IMG/VR virus record: IMGVR_UViG_3300003937_000240 | Coordinates: 1-51,446 of that record | Direction: 5' to 3' (one strand) | Source: a virus | Length of the DNA: 51,446 nucleotides | Part shown: in pieces, positions 25,408-33,480 of the stretch | Layout of the letters: each line of letters begins with the position of its first letter | Position numbering within the stretch: position 1 is the first letter of the stretch | The notes under the pieces: model-generated | Database searches by the model: none | Told to the model about the DNA's origin: nothing | What the model saw: the letters and a program-made list of their open reading frames with translations, nothing else | Translations under genes and position numbers: made by a program

Positions 25408-27035
25408 TATCCCCAACCATCACTTGTTACTTTTTTAATTAACATCCAATCTCCAATGACTAATATATCTATAGCTGTCTCACGAAAGGTACGTATCGCA
25501 TGCCACGGTTCTTCTACGATAGGCTCTTGAGAATTAAAACTAGTATTGAGTAACATAGGTATACCGGTTATTTTATAAAACTCATTAATGATATCGTAGT
25601 ACTTCTCATTTTGTTCTCTATTCACTGTCTGTATTCTTGCTGTTCCATCAACGTGTGTTACACCTGGAATTTTATCAGATATTACCGGCATAATTCTTGA
25701 CATATATGGTGATGGCTGATTCGTAGCAAAGTATTCTTTATAATGTTCTTCCATTACAGCAGGAGCAAATGGTCTAAAGTCTTCTCGCATTTTAATTGAA
25801 CTATTAATAATTTCTTTTATATCGGGATTACGTGGATCTGCTAAGATACTTCTATTACCTAATGCTCTATTGCCACTCTCAGATTTGCCTTGAAACCAAC
25901 CTACTGTTTTACCATCAGCAATTTGTTGAGCAACTTCAGTCATATTAAGAGGTTCCCAAAATAATGCTTCATATCCCCATTGAAACCCTTTACCTGATGA
26001 CCATCTTTCATACATATTCTGATCATTTATTCTTTCATCTTCAGTGGGTTCCCAATCATAGGCTTTACCAGAGTAAGTATCTACTACATGTTTGTTACCA
26101 TTTAAAACATAGTCAGCATGTTGATATGCACCAAGAGCTTGACCCTCATCACCAACTGCTGGAGGTACATGTACATTTTTCCATCTTTTAGTAAATGCCT
26201 CATTCATATATCCATTATAAGATACACCACCAGCAACACATAGATTATGAGAAGATTGAAGCGGATGAACAAATTCTCTTATTTTGTCCATTGTAAATTT
26301 CTGAAGAGTAAATGCTAGATCTTCTTTTCTATATCTATTTAAATCAATATATTCTTCGAATTTCTCCTGTTTCTTTTCTGTTATAGGACCAGCAAGTATT
26401 GTTTCAAATATTTCATAGAAGTAATCATTGTTTCTGCCATAAGCAGATAGTCCCATAAGCTTACCTGCACCTAACGTACCAAACCCTGTTAAATTTGACA
26501 TGTGATTCCATAACCAACCAATAGGCAATATATTTGACAGATCAGTCATTGTTCCATGTTTATCAAAGAAACAACAACGATAACGATTGCCAATACCATC
26601 GATGGCTAAACAATCAGCCTCTTCAAAACCTGAATTAATAAAGGCATATGCAGCATGCGATTGATGATGGTCTATAAAGTATATGTCATCTTTATAATAA
26701 TGATCCCACAATTTCTTAGGTTGCCAATCAAATATCTCATCATGTCCTTTTAATACCGTTTCAAGTAATTCATCTTTTGACATTCTTACACCACCGTAAG
26801 TATATGTGAATGCTAGAACACCATCATCAGGTTTCTTAAAATATTCTTTAGTGAATTCATCATTTAATCTATAATCACCAGGATTTAATATATCTGATTG
26901 ATGAGCATAAGCTTCTGCACGATAAGGTAGGTTATGCTTAAATCGTGTTTGCCTTTCTCTTTGATTATGCCATACTCCATCATATGTGTTGTGATCGTGT
27001 AGGTTTAATGCTACTGCCATTATTTTTTTATTCAT
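25407..27035 (-). CDS. Carbamoyltransferase (NodU/CmcH/TobZ family)
   Basis: 542 residues, full length for the family, which uses carbamoyl phosphate and ATP to place a carbamoyl group on a hydroxyl. Hallmarks in order: the metal-binding DHHQSHAAYAF at about residue 122, AIDGIGNRY, GKLMGLSAYGR, CVAGGVSYNG, VPPAVGDEGQALGAY, and the C-terminal YrdC-like module GWFQGKSESGNRALGNRSI, REDFRPFAPAVMEE, HVDGTARIQTV and MLLNTSFNSQEPIV. All main catalytic blocks appear intact. Known substrates include Nod factor sugars, aminoglycosides and cephalosporins; phage members exist in marine viruses. With the glycosyltransferases beside it, a sugar hydroxyl is the most likely acceptor. A modified DNA base is an alternative. 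Confidence 0.9.
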   Translation of the reverse strand: MNKKIMAVALNLHDHNTYDGVWHNQRERQTRFKHNLPYRAEAYAHQSDILNPGDYRLNDEFTKEYFKKPDDGVLAFTYTYGGVRMSKDELLETVLKGHDEIFDWQPKKLWDHYYKDDIYFIDHHQSHAAYAFINSGFEEADCLAIDGIGNRYRCCFFDKHGTMTDLSNILPIGWLWNHMSNLTGFGTLGAGKLMGLSAYGRNNDYFYEIFETILAGPITEKKQEKFEEYIDLNRYRKEDLAFTLQKFTMDKIREFVHPLQSSHNLCVAGGVSYNGYMNEAFTKRWKNVHVPPAVGDEGQALGAYQHADYVLNGNKHVVDTYSGKAYDWEPTEDERINDQNMYERWSSGKGFQWGYEALFWEPLNMTEVAQQIADGKTVGWFQGKSESGNRALGNRSILADPRNPDIKEIINSSIKMREDFRPFAPAVMEEHYKEYFATNQPSPYMSRIMPVISDKIPGVTHVDGTARIQTVNREQNEKYYDIINEFYKITGIPMLLNTSFNSQEPIVEEPWHAIRTFRETAIDILVIGDWMLIKKVTSDGWG

Positions 27036-27864
27036 TTAGTATACTCGCATATTTTTTAATATTAAAATGTCCCTTTGGTTGGACATATTCTGTACAGGTC
27101 TTACAATAATTTTCATATTTAAATAATCTGAAGTTCATCATCTTATCTATATTCTCTTGAGTTATCTCAAATTCTTTAGAGGTGATAGCATTGTTTGCAA
27201 ACTTCTTACTACAATGCACTAAGTTTTGATTCTCAAAGTTAATAACAGGTACCATAGGAAATGCTGCACACATCTTCCTATCTATCTCAGCTGCTTGGGC
27301 GTTTAATTGTATATTAGCAAAATCAGGTGATCTGCCATTAAACTCTTTCCATAAGGTATTTTTATGATCTAATTTTTTCATTGCCTCAGGATATAGATGT
27401 TTATACTTCTCAAAGTTAGGTGTCTTAATAACTAGATTATAATTATGAAAATCATTTTCATCATGGAACTCATATGACTTAGGTCCTAATAAAGATATCT
27501 CATGCTCATAAAAATCTAATATGAAATGCTCAACATATATTATAGTAGGATCTGTCAATACTTGTGGGTATCTTCTCCTTACGGTGGAGTTAGATAGTAC
27601 TTCGCATACATGATTAGGATTACTTTGAATTGCTTTGATTACATCAGGTAAATTCTTAATTAAACCAGGTTCACCACCAAGTATGTTACATCTAGTCTTG
27701 TAGTTTCTTAAATAATATAATGTTCTCTCTAAGAACTCCATATCAACGGTTAGATTCCTTTGTTCTAAAGTATAGCTCGTACAATAATGACAATCCTTAT
27801 TGCATGACATCGATAAAAAGAAATCTATTGCTAGATAATTATTTTGTACATCAGTTAATTTCAT
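27028..27864 (-). CDS. Radical SAM protein with C-terminal cysteine cluster
   Basis: 278 residues. Radical SAM core: the [4Fe-4S] motif CNKDCHYC at residues 21-28 and the SAM-binding GGEPG at 63-67. The C-terminal part has further cysteines (KMCAAFPMVPV, VHCSKKF, YCKTC) that could hold an auxiliary cluster as in SPASM/Twitch proteins. The motif lies close to the N-terminus, as in standard family members, unlike the larger radical SAM proteins of this operon. It is flanked by a carbamoyltransferase and a 111-residue unknown protein (ATGA overlap). A peptide or small-molecule modifying role is possible; no substrate can be assigned. Confidence 0.8.
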   Translation of the reverse strand: MKLTDVQNNYLAIDFFLSMSCNKDCHYCTSYTLEQRNLTVDMEFLERTLYYLRNYKTRCNILGGEPGLIKNLPDVIKAIQSNPNHVCEVLSNSTVRRRYPQVLTDPTIIYVEHFILDFYEHEISLLGPKSYEFHDENDFHNYNLVIKTPNFEKYKHLYPEAMKKLDHKNTLWKEFNGRSPDFANIQLNAQAAEIDRKMCAAFPMVPVINFENQNLVHCSKKFANNAITSKEFEITQENIDKMMNFRLFKYENYCKTCTEYVQPKGHFNIKKYASILNE

Positions 27865-28196
27865 TTCGAAAATCCACCATCTTTAGCATCTTTTAATATC
27901 CATTCCATATATGCAATCTCATGAAAAAATTTATTAAAAGCTATTAACAATTTTCTTTTTGGCTCTTCCTTAAATGGAGTATCTGACCATTTAGAATATT
28001 CTGGCATGAGATATATTTTTTCTACTATGTAGGAATATATAGCTTCGACATCTTCAACTAAACTTTCATCAATGACTACACTACCTAATAGTTTTTCCAT
28101 ACTATGATATAAAGGCATTAAGCCACCATCCTTTATTTCATGGAGATTAGCTTTGTCATCGATTAAAAAAATTCGATTGTTGATTATTTCTATCAT
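27861..28196 (-). CDS. Unknown small protein, 111 aa
   Basis: No family recognised. It is acidic and mostly helical after an N-terminal beta hairpin (IEIINNRIFLIDDKANLHEI). The C-terminus ends KDAKDGGFSK. It is embedded by 4-nt ATGA overlaps between a DegT-type aminotransferase and a radical SAM gene, so it is almost certainly translated. Its size and position would suit a partner protein, carrier or substrate of the adjacent radical SAM enzyme, but no RiPP-recognition or carrier-protein motif (such as a DSL phosphopantetheine site) is visible. Confidence 0.6.
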   Translation of the reverse strand: MIEIINNRIFLIDDKANLHEIKDGGLMPLYHSMEKLLGSVVIDESLVEDVEAIYSYIVEKIYLMPEYSKWSDTPFKEEPKRKLLIAFNKFFHEIAYMEWILKDAKDGGFSK

Positions 28197-29263
28197 GCCA
28201 TAAATAAAACTTTTTGAATTTTTTCTACAACATTATTTATTTCTTCATCCGTTATCCATGGATTTATAGGTAATGTTAGTATTGTATCACATATTTGTTT
28301 CGCATTTGAATAATCACCTACTACATGATTAATGTTTTTATACATTGGATGTTCACATATAGGTGTAGGATAATGTACTCCTGATCCTTGTATCATATTT
28401 TTTGCAGCATCTCTTAATTCTTTATTCTCAAATCTAATAACATATTTGTGGTAACTATGGTATTCTGCAGAATTTTGTACTTGTATAATAACAAATGGTA
28501 ATGGTGCAAGTGCTACATCATATTTCTCAGCAATAATACGTCTTCTCCAATTCCAATCATCCATCTTCCCTAATCTAAAATTAATAAACTCAGCATTCAT
28601 ACCAAGCATTTTAGAATTATAACCTAATACTTCATGCTCACCATGCTTTCTTAATTTTCTAAATAACACCGCTTGTTCTTTATCGTCTGTGAGTACTGCA
28701 CCACCTCCAGCAATACCAGCAACTTGTTTGTTTGCATTAAAACTTAATGTGCTAATATCTCCTATTGATCCGCCTGGATGACCATTAAATTTAGAACCTA
28801 AAGCTTGACATGCATCTTCAATGAATACAATACCGTGATCTCTACAAAAATCTTTTAGATCATCTGTTGGAGACATACTTCCAAATAAATGTGGATAAAC
28901 AATTGCTTTAGTTTTATCACTCACCATATCAAGAACACTATCAAGTGATATATGATATGTCTCTAAATCTACATCACAAAATACTGGTGTGGCACCAGCT
29001 AATGATACACACGATGCTGATGATATCCAAGAGAAGCTAGTCACTAACACTTCATCATCAGGTTTAAGATTTAAACTTAATAAGGCAAAAGTTAAAGCAT
29101 CTGTGCCACTACTACAAGCAACTGCAAACTTTCTACCTGTTATTTTCTTTAAGCTCTTCTCAAGAAATTCTATATTTCTCTCTTGTTCTTTTTGCATTGC
29201 GCTATCGAAGAGTTCTAAATACTCCTCTTTATTTTCTAAATAATCTCTATCCCAGCCTGTCAT
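28193..29263 (-). CDS. DegT/DnrJ/EryC1-family PLP aminotransferase
   Basis: 356 residues, close to full length for sugar aminotransferases that convert nucleotide-linked keto sugars to amino sugars. The motifs are clear: VACSSGTDALTFALLSL (cofactor phosphate binding), DEVLVTSFSWISSA, GIVFIEDACQALGS with the PLP-ring Asp near residue 150, and the Schiff-base lysine at about residue 179 in SFNANKQVAG, followed by GGGAV. This lysine context (SFxxNKxxxxGxGG) is like that of GDP-perosamine/PseC-type enzymes. Start chosen with GGGAG 7 nt upstream; it overlaps the upstream gene by 17 nt. It would supply an amino sugar for the downstream glycosyltransferases. Confidence 0.88.
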   Translation of the reverse strand: MTGWDRDYLENKEEYLELFDSAMQKEQERNIEFLEKSLKKITGRKFAVACSSGTDALTFALLSLNLKPDDEVLVTSFSWISSASCVSLAGATPVFCDVDLETYHISLDSVLDMVSDKTKAIVYPHLFGSMSPTDDLKDFCRDHGIVFIEDACQALGSKFNGHPGGSIGDISTLSFNANKQVAGIAGGGAVLTDDKEQAVLFRKLRKHGEHEVLGYNSKMLGMNAEFINFRLGKMDDWNWRRRIIAEKYDVALAPLPFVIIQVQNSAEYHSYHKYVIRFENKELRDAAKNMIQGSGVHYPTPICEHPMYKNINHVVGDYSNAKQICDTILTLPINPWITDEEINNVVEKIQKVLFMA

Positions 29264-29867
29264 GTATTTCTCCCATTTCTTGTGGACTATAACAAATATT
29301 TACCTTATGTATCATATCATTATCTTTAAGATATTGATATAAAATTGCGGTAGCTTTTTGATTCTTATCTGTTGGATTAAGACCATCTAATTGATAATCA
29401 GCACACATTGATAAACAAAGTGTTATTGTAAATCCTCTATCGAACCATTCTTTTATTGAAACATTTGCGTTTCTTAATAAACATCCTGCAGTATTTGTTC
29501 CAGTTATTATAATATGTGAATTGTGTGGCGTAATATTAAATCCTATATGTGGATTACCAGCTACATCTTCTTCCTCGCCTTGTGCAACTTTCAATAAGAT
29601 TGCATCTAGATTGTGGCTATCAAAGAAGCTGACCCATCTATGACTAAAGTTTGTTTGAGAAATATCCTTAATAGCCATCATTTTTTTATCTTCTTTTGGT
29701 GTGTCTATATTTATTGAATCATTCCATAAGAACACCACGTCAGAAGCTTTGCCATAAACATGATCTATTAAGAATTGTAATTGTGCGTAACGATTGTTAT
29801 TTGAACATTCGTCCATTAGTTCAGGATAACCACGAAAGTGGTTTAGTACGATCACTTTTTTCATCAT
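29247..29867 (-). CDS. Isochorismatase-like cysteine hydrolase homologue (altered triad)
   Basis: 206 residues, paralogous to the protein at 39092-39760. Shared blocks: the loop ITGTNTAGCLL (GTNTCGC in the paralogue), the following helix ending in FTITLCLSMCADYQ, and an HRWVSFFD segment. The loop corresponds to the nucleophile region (G-x-x-T-x-x-CV) of isochorismatase-type hydrolases, with Cys at residue 129. The usual partner Asp near the N-terminus aligns with His (LNHFRG) and the usual Lys with Arg (HRW), so two of three expected catalytic residues are replaced in this copy. It is preceded by a nitroreductase-like gene, as is the paralogue. Fold assignment is moderately secure, activity uncertain. 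Confidence 0.55.
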   Translation of the reverse strand: MMKKVIVLNHFRGYPELMDECSNNNRYAQLQFLIDHVYGKASDVVFLWNDSINIDTPKEDKKMMAIKDISQTNFSHRWVSFFDSHNLDAILLKVAQGEEEDVAGNPHIGFNITPHNSHIIITGTNTAGCLLRNANVSIKEWFDRGFTITLCLSMCADYQLDGLNPTDKNQKATAILYQYLKDNDMIHKVNICYSPQEMGEIHDRLG

Positions 29868-29874
29868 ATAATTC

Positions 29875-29882
29875 TATTTATT
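29875..29882 (-). promoter_or_regulatory. Possible late promoter on minus strand, one mismatch
   Basis: On the minus strand AATAAATAG lies in the 13-nt gap between two operon genes (plus strand TATTTATT). It differs from TATAAATA at the first base and ends 7 nt before the ATG at 29867. It may be an internal late promoter, but chance is not excluded. Confidence 0.25.
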
Positions 29883-30558
29883 AGTCTATAAAAGCAAAGA
29901 TATCATCAAATGGAGGGCACGTATCTTTAGCAAGACTTTCTGGTTTCATATTTTGCCATTTATATAATTCTGCCTTTCCTATAGTTTGTATTAGATATGG
30001 TGTATATTTAATAAATGGATAATGCTTTGAATGCCACTTTTCTACTTGTTTAGGAAAACAAATAGCATATGAAGTATCCCACCCTGCATCGCACACTGCT
30101 CCTGTAATTGTTTTAGCAATCATTCCTACTTCTATACCCCAACTTTCTCTACCATCTGGGATAAAATCTTCTCTACCCATTTCCCACTGAGTTCCTGTTG
30201 CTTCACATTGTTCTGCTGCAAAGGCATTAGGTGGAGCGACTCGTGGTGTAAATATCAATGTCCACGGTGCTGTTGCAATATGATATAGATTAGGATTTGC
30301 ATGGTATTTGTCACCAACATCTCCATCAAAATCTACTTTATTTTGCTCACACATCTGATATAGATGATTGCTTCTTTCTACATTTGGTCCTAACACATAA
30401 CATTTATATGGAAAGGCATTTTGTTTTGATGTCGCAAGCGGATAACCTATTTTTAGTATGTCATCTATAGCCGCTCTAGTAGGAACTAATTCTCCATGAC
30501 CAGTGTGGTAATGTACGACATGAGCTCTTTTATTTAGAGACTCTGTTATATTACTCAT
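29881..30558 (-). CDS. Nitroreductase-like protein (copy 1)
   Basis: 225 residues, paralogous to the gene at 39767-40429: SKQNAFPYKCYVLGP against SKNSFMPYHVNVLGP, TAPWTLIFTPRVAPPN against SAPYTIVMSQRICEPN, and IEVGMIAKTITGAVCDAGWDT against IETGMFYSNLTAFALEEGLDT. The pattern (N-terminal SK-N-x-P-Y strand, then a late helix with G-M and a short Gly-x-DTS turn) resembles the FMN-binding nitroreductase fold. The canonical N-terminal Arg-rich FMN motif is weak. It is immediately followed by the cysteine-hydrolase-like gene, as in the other copy. It may be an FMN-dependent reductase or oxidase, or a cofactor-free relative. Confidence 0.55.
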   Translation of the reverse strand: MSNITESLNKRAHVVHYHTGHGELVPTRAAIDDILKIGYPLATSKQNAFPYKCYVLGPNVERSNHLYQMCEQNKVDFDGDVGDKYHANPNLYHIATAPWTLIFTPRVAPPNAFAAEQCEATGTQWEMGREDFIPDGRESWGIEVGMIAKTITGAVCDAGWDTSYAICFPKQVEKWHSKHYPFIKYTPYLIQTIGKAELYKWQNMKPESLAKDTCPPFDDIFAFID

Positions 30559-31376
30559 TTAATTTCTCCTTGTTTTATATGTTCATAAAATAAAGTTGCT
30601 AACACTTCATTGCCAACTTTAGTGGGGTGTCCATCGTCTAATGATATAATGTTTGGATTATCTGGATCTAGATCAAAATATTTCCTATCCATAGAATATC
30701 CACCAAGTTGTTTTATAGTTGGCCAACCTATATAGTATTTATGATTAATTAACGGATCATAGTACATTATTATCTTTAATAATGTTTCTATATTATTATC
30801 TTTCTCTTGGTTGGAATAACTACCAGCAGGAAGAATAGCCATAACATCTTTATAATTTTCAATATCATGATAGGTTTTAATTATACCATTTGATGCTTTT
30901 ATATAATCTCCATATAAATTTACCATTTGTGTTTGTAGATATGGCAAATTATGGTATTCACACATATATTGAAAACTTAAATAGGTTCTTAAACTTCTTC
31001 GTACCCAACTAAATACATCACCGAGAGCTTTACGTTCTAATAGCCATCCTCTTCTTGAAGCAGCTCTATTTCCCCGTGATACATCAGTATGTTGCCATAC
31101 ATCTTTTTCTTGAAAATCTTTTCTAAATCCCTGAGACCATGCAGCAATAACTAAACCTATTTGACTTTTATCTTTTATATTTTCAATTGTATCTTGTAGC
31201 GATGAGTAAATATATTCATTACCTTGACCAGATGACCCTAAACAAATAAGTTTCATATCTAATTTCTTAGCTAATATCTCAGGCCATTTTGGCCAAGACG
31301 TATCCATATCAGGGTGATTTGTAGATCTAAATTTTAAATTAGTAAAACTATCGCCACTAACTATTAAATATTTCAT
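30555..31376 (-). CDS. SGNH-fold hydrolase/acyltransferase (copy 1)
   Basis: 273 residues. SGNH motifs: block I SGDSFTNLKF at residues 7-16 with the nucleophile Ser, block II/III Gly and Asn in CLGSSGQGNEYIYSS, and block V ISLDDGHPTKVGNEV near the C-terminus providing the catalytic Asp and His. A paralogue of the gene directly upstream (31373). The pair share SWVRRSLR and the YxxTQM segment. SGNH proteins in glycan loci remove or transfer acetyl/acyl groups. No signal peptide or membrane segment is seen, so it acts in the cytoplasm or on the virion. ATGA overlaps on both sides. Confidence 0.8.
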   Translation of the reverse strand: MKYLIVSGDSFTNLKFRSTNHPDMDTSWPKWPEILAKKLDMKLICLGSSGQGNEYIYSSLQDTIENIKDKSQIGLVIAAWSQGFRKDFQEKDVWQHTDVSRGNRAASRRGWLLERKALGDVFSWVRRSLRTYLSFQYMCEYHNLPYLQTQMVNLYGDYIKASNGIIKTYHDIENYKDVMAILPAGSYSNQEKDNNIETLLKIIMYYDPLINHKYYIGWPTIKQLGGYSMDRKYFDLDPDNPNIISLDDGHPTKVGNEVLATLFYEHIKQGEIK

Positions 31377-32182
31377 TTATTTTTTATAAATTCATGAATA
31401 GCTTCTGCTAATCTTATATGACCAGCAGCATTCGGATGACCATCATATTGTGATATAACATAAGGACTTCCTACTACACCACACACCTCAATACTAAGAG
31501 GAAATCCTCCAATATTTCTTGAAATTGGCCAACCTAAAAAGTTACGTGCATCTATAATTCCATCATATTCAATTATAATATCAAGTATTTTTTTCAGATC
31601 TTCTTTAGGATCACCTGGATATGCTAGTGTATCATCTTCAAATGTTTTGCCGCCAAACATTATTTCTTGATCAGTGGGAGGCAATCCTCTTAACCAATCT
31701 ACATATAACGGTATCATTTGTGTTTGTACATATGGGATATTATATCTTCCACAAAGATAATCTAAACTTCTATAAATCCTTAGACTTCTTCTTACCCAGC
31801 TAAATACATCACCATGCGGATCTACTCGCTCAGCTAGCCAACCTTTTGGAATTGCTTCTGGTGTTTGTTGATTGCGGCCGCCTATTACATTCCATTTTCC
31901 TTTTATACCTTCTTGAAAATCTTTTCTAAAACATTGTGACCAACCAGCAACTACCATACCTATTTGACTTTTATCTTCTAGAGTTTCAATATAATCTAAT
32001 AATACCGAGTATATGTATTCGTTGCCTTGTCCAGATCTTCCTAAGTTAATAAGTCGCATATCTAATTTTTCTGCTAATAATTCTGGCCACATCGGAAAAG
32101 ACACATCCATATCAGGATGAGCAGCTGATCTAAATCTTCTATCGGTGAAACTATCACCACTAACTATTAATAATTTTTTCAT
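31373..32182 (-). CDS. SGNH-fold hydrolase/acyltransferase (copy 2)
   Basis: 269 residues. Block I SGDSFTDRRF at residues 8-17, Gly/Asn block LGRSGQGNEYIYSV, and the terminal YDGHPNAAGHIRLAEAI with the catalytic Asp/His pair. It is clearly a tandem duplicate of the following gene: SWVRRSLRIYRSLDYLC against SWVRRSLRTYLSFQYMC, and the same MVVAGWSQCFRKDFQE segment. The two differ in the middle (residues 95-130 and 150-190), which may change acyl or glycan specificity. The stop overlaps the next start (ATGA). It may deacetylate or acylate the product made by the neighbouring glycan genes. Confidence 0.8.
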   Translation of the reverse strand: MKKLLIVSGDSFTDRRFRSAAHPDMDVSFPMWPELLAEKLDMRLINLGRSGQGNEYIYSVLLDYIETLEDKSQIGMVVAGWSQCFRKDFQEGIKGKWNVIGGRNQQTPEAIPKGWLAERVDPHGDVFSWVRRSLRIYRSLDYLCGRYNIPYVQTQMIPLYVDWLRGLPPTDQEIMFGGKTFEDDTLAYPGDPKEDLKKILDIIIEYDGIIDARNFLGWPISRNIGGFPLSIEVCGVVGSPYVISQYDGHPNAAGHIRLAEAIHEFIKNK

Positions 32183-33480
32183 ACGAATCCTTTAGGGTCT
32201 TTACCACTCCCGCCTTCATGAGTATTTGGATTTTTTCTACAGAATGTTTGACACATTTTTACAGCTTTATCAGGATGATTCCATAATCCTGCCCAGTGAT
32301 CTTGCCAAGGGTCACTCATAAAAACATTTTTAATATCTTCTACACTATGAAGATTATCAATATGAAACTCTTCTCTAAAAAATCCTCGCTCTTCTAGCTC
32401 TGGCACCCACTGATCCATTTCACAACATGGAACAAAATATCCCATACTATTAAACATAATATCTTTTGTTATATCTAAATTTAAACAATCTGGATCTATA
32501 AAATGTGCTTCTTCTTTAGGCCTTTTTCCAATAATATCTGTCTTTAATGTCGGAGGTAAAATTGATGGACCATCATAGTTGCAGTAATTATTCCAAAAAT
32601 CTTCTGCACTTTCAAATTTATATTCACTAGATAAAGGTCTAATCTCATCAATAAAAGTTTCTACATCTATATCCATCGCTTTCACGGCATCCATAGCATC
32701 TGTTGTTCGTCTAGATTGTATTGCATGTTTACCATCAGGTTTATATTTTATTAAGTCACCTGACCATCGTGTAGAATGATAATAATCAAAATACATACCA
32801 TATTGTGCAGCTAATAAATTGCCTTCTTTAATATCTTCTTGATTATATTTAAATACAATCCATTGCCATTCAATATTAGCTCCATATTCTCTGCCATACT
32901 TCATCATCTCCCATACTTGTTCTCCATTTTGATTGATTCTATATTTATGAGAATCTTTTGGTAAACCATCTAATGCAAATGTCCACCACCATTCTTCTCC
33001 ACGACAAAGTTGAAAAACTTCAGTCCACCATTTCTTTGATTTACCACTACCATTTGTACGAATATTTGCTTTCATACCTTTGCCTTTCATATATCTTAAT
33101 GTTTTTACAAAGTCGGGATGGTAAATAGGATCTGATAAATTTCCACAAAACTCAATAAACTTAAATACTTCAAATATAATTTTATATTTTTCAAATGGAA
33201 TATTATATCTACGATCCCAAGCTTGTGTCTTATACTTATCAGAATGTATCATTTTACGATCATGTAATCCTTGCTCTCGCATAAAACATCCACCGCATTT
33301 AAGTCTACATATAATTCCTGGTTCAAAATTAATTTTTGATGTAGGAGTATTATTATTGCTTATCCACTCCCATGTAACCTTACCATTCTCATCAAATTGT
33401 TTAGGTTGAGGTTTGTCAGGATCGATATAAAAATGCCTAGCTTTTTGAGCATGAGGATCTTCCTTATGATTGGTACTCAT
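32179..33480 (-). CDS. Radical SAM protein with SPASM-type C-terminal domain
   Basis: 433 residues in the canonical order: radical SAM motif CRLKCGGC at 58-65, then FCGNLSDPIYHPDF (near residue 111) which replaces the usual GGEP loop, a partial TIM barrel, and a C-terminal cysteine-rich domain with GYFVPCCEMDQW near residue 345 and KMCQTFCRKN near 412. The Cys spacing suggests auxiliary [4Fe-4S] clusters as in peptide-modifying SPASM enzymes. It is homologous to both halves of the split pair at 34316-35337. ATGA overlap with the PP-loop gene upstream. A substrate peptide is not evident in the window. Confidence 0.82.
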   Translation of the reverse strand: MSTNHKEDPHAQKARHFYIDPDKPQPKQFDENGKVTWEWISNNNTPTSKINFEPGIICRLKCGGCFMREQGLHDRKMIHSDKYKTQAWDRRYNIPFEKYKIIFEVFKFIEFCGNLSDPIYHPDFVKTLRYMKGKGMKANIRTNGSGKSKKWWTEVFQLCRGEEWWWTFALDGLPKDSHKYRINQNGEQVWEMMKYGREYGANIEWQWIVFKYNQEDIKEGNLLAAQYGMYFDYYHSTRWSGDLIKYKPDGKHAIQSRRTTDAMDAVKAMDIDVETFIDEIRPLSSEYKFESAEDFWNNYCNYDGPSILPPTLKTDIIGKRPKEEAHFIDPDCLNLDITKDIMFNSMGYFVPCCEMDQWVPELEERGFFREEFHIDNLHSVEDIKNVFMSDPWQDHWAGLWNHPDKAVKMCQTFCRKNPNTHEGGSGKDPKGFV

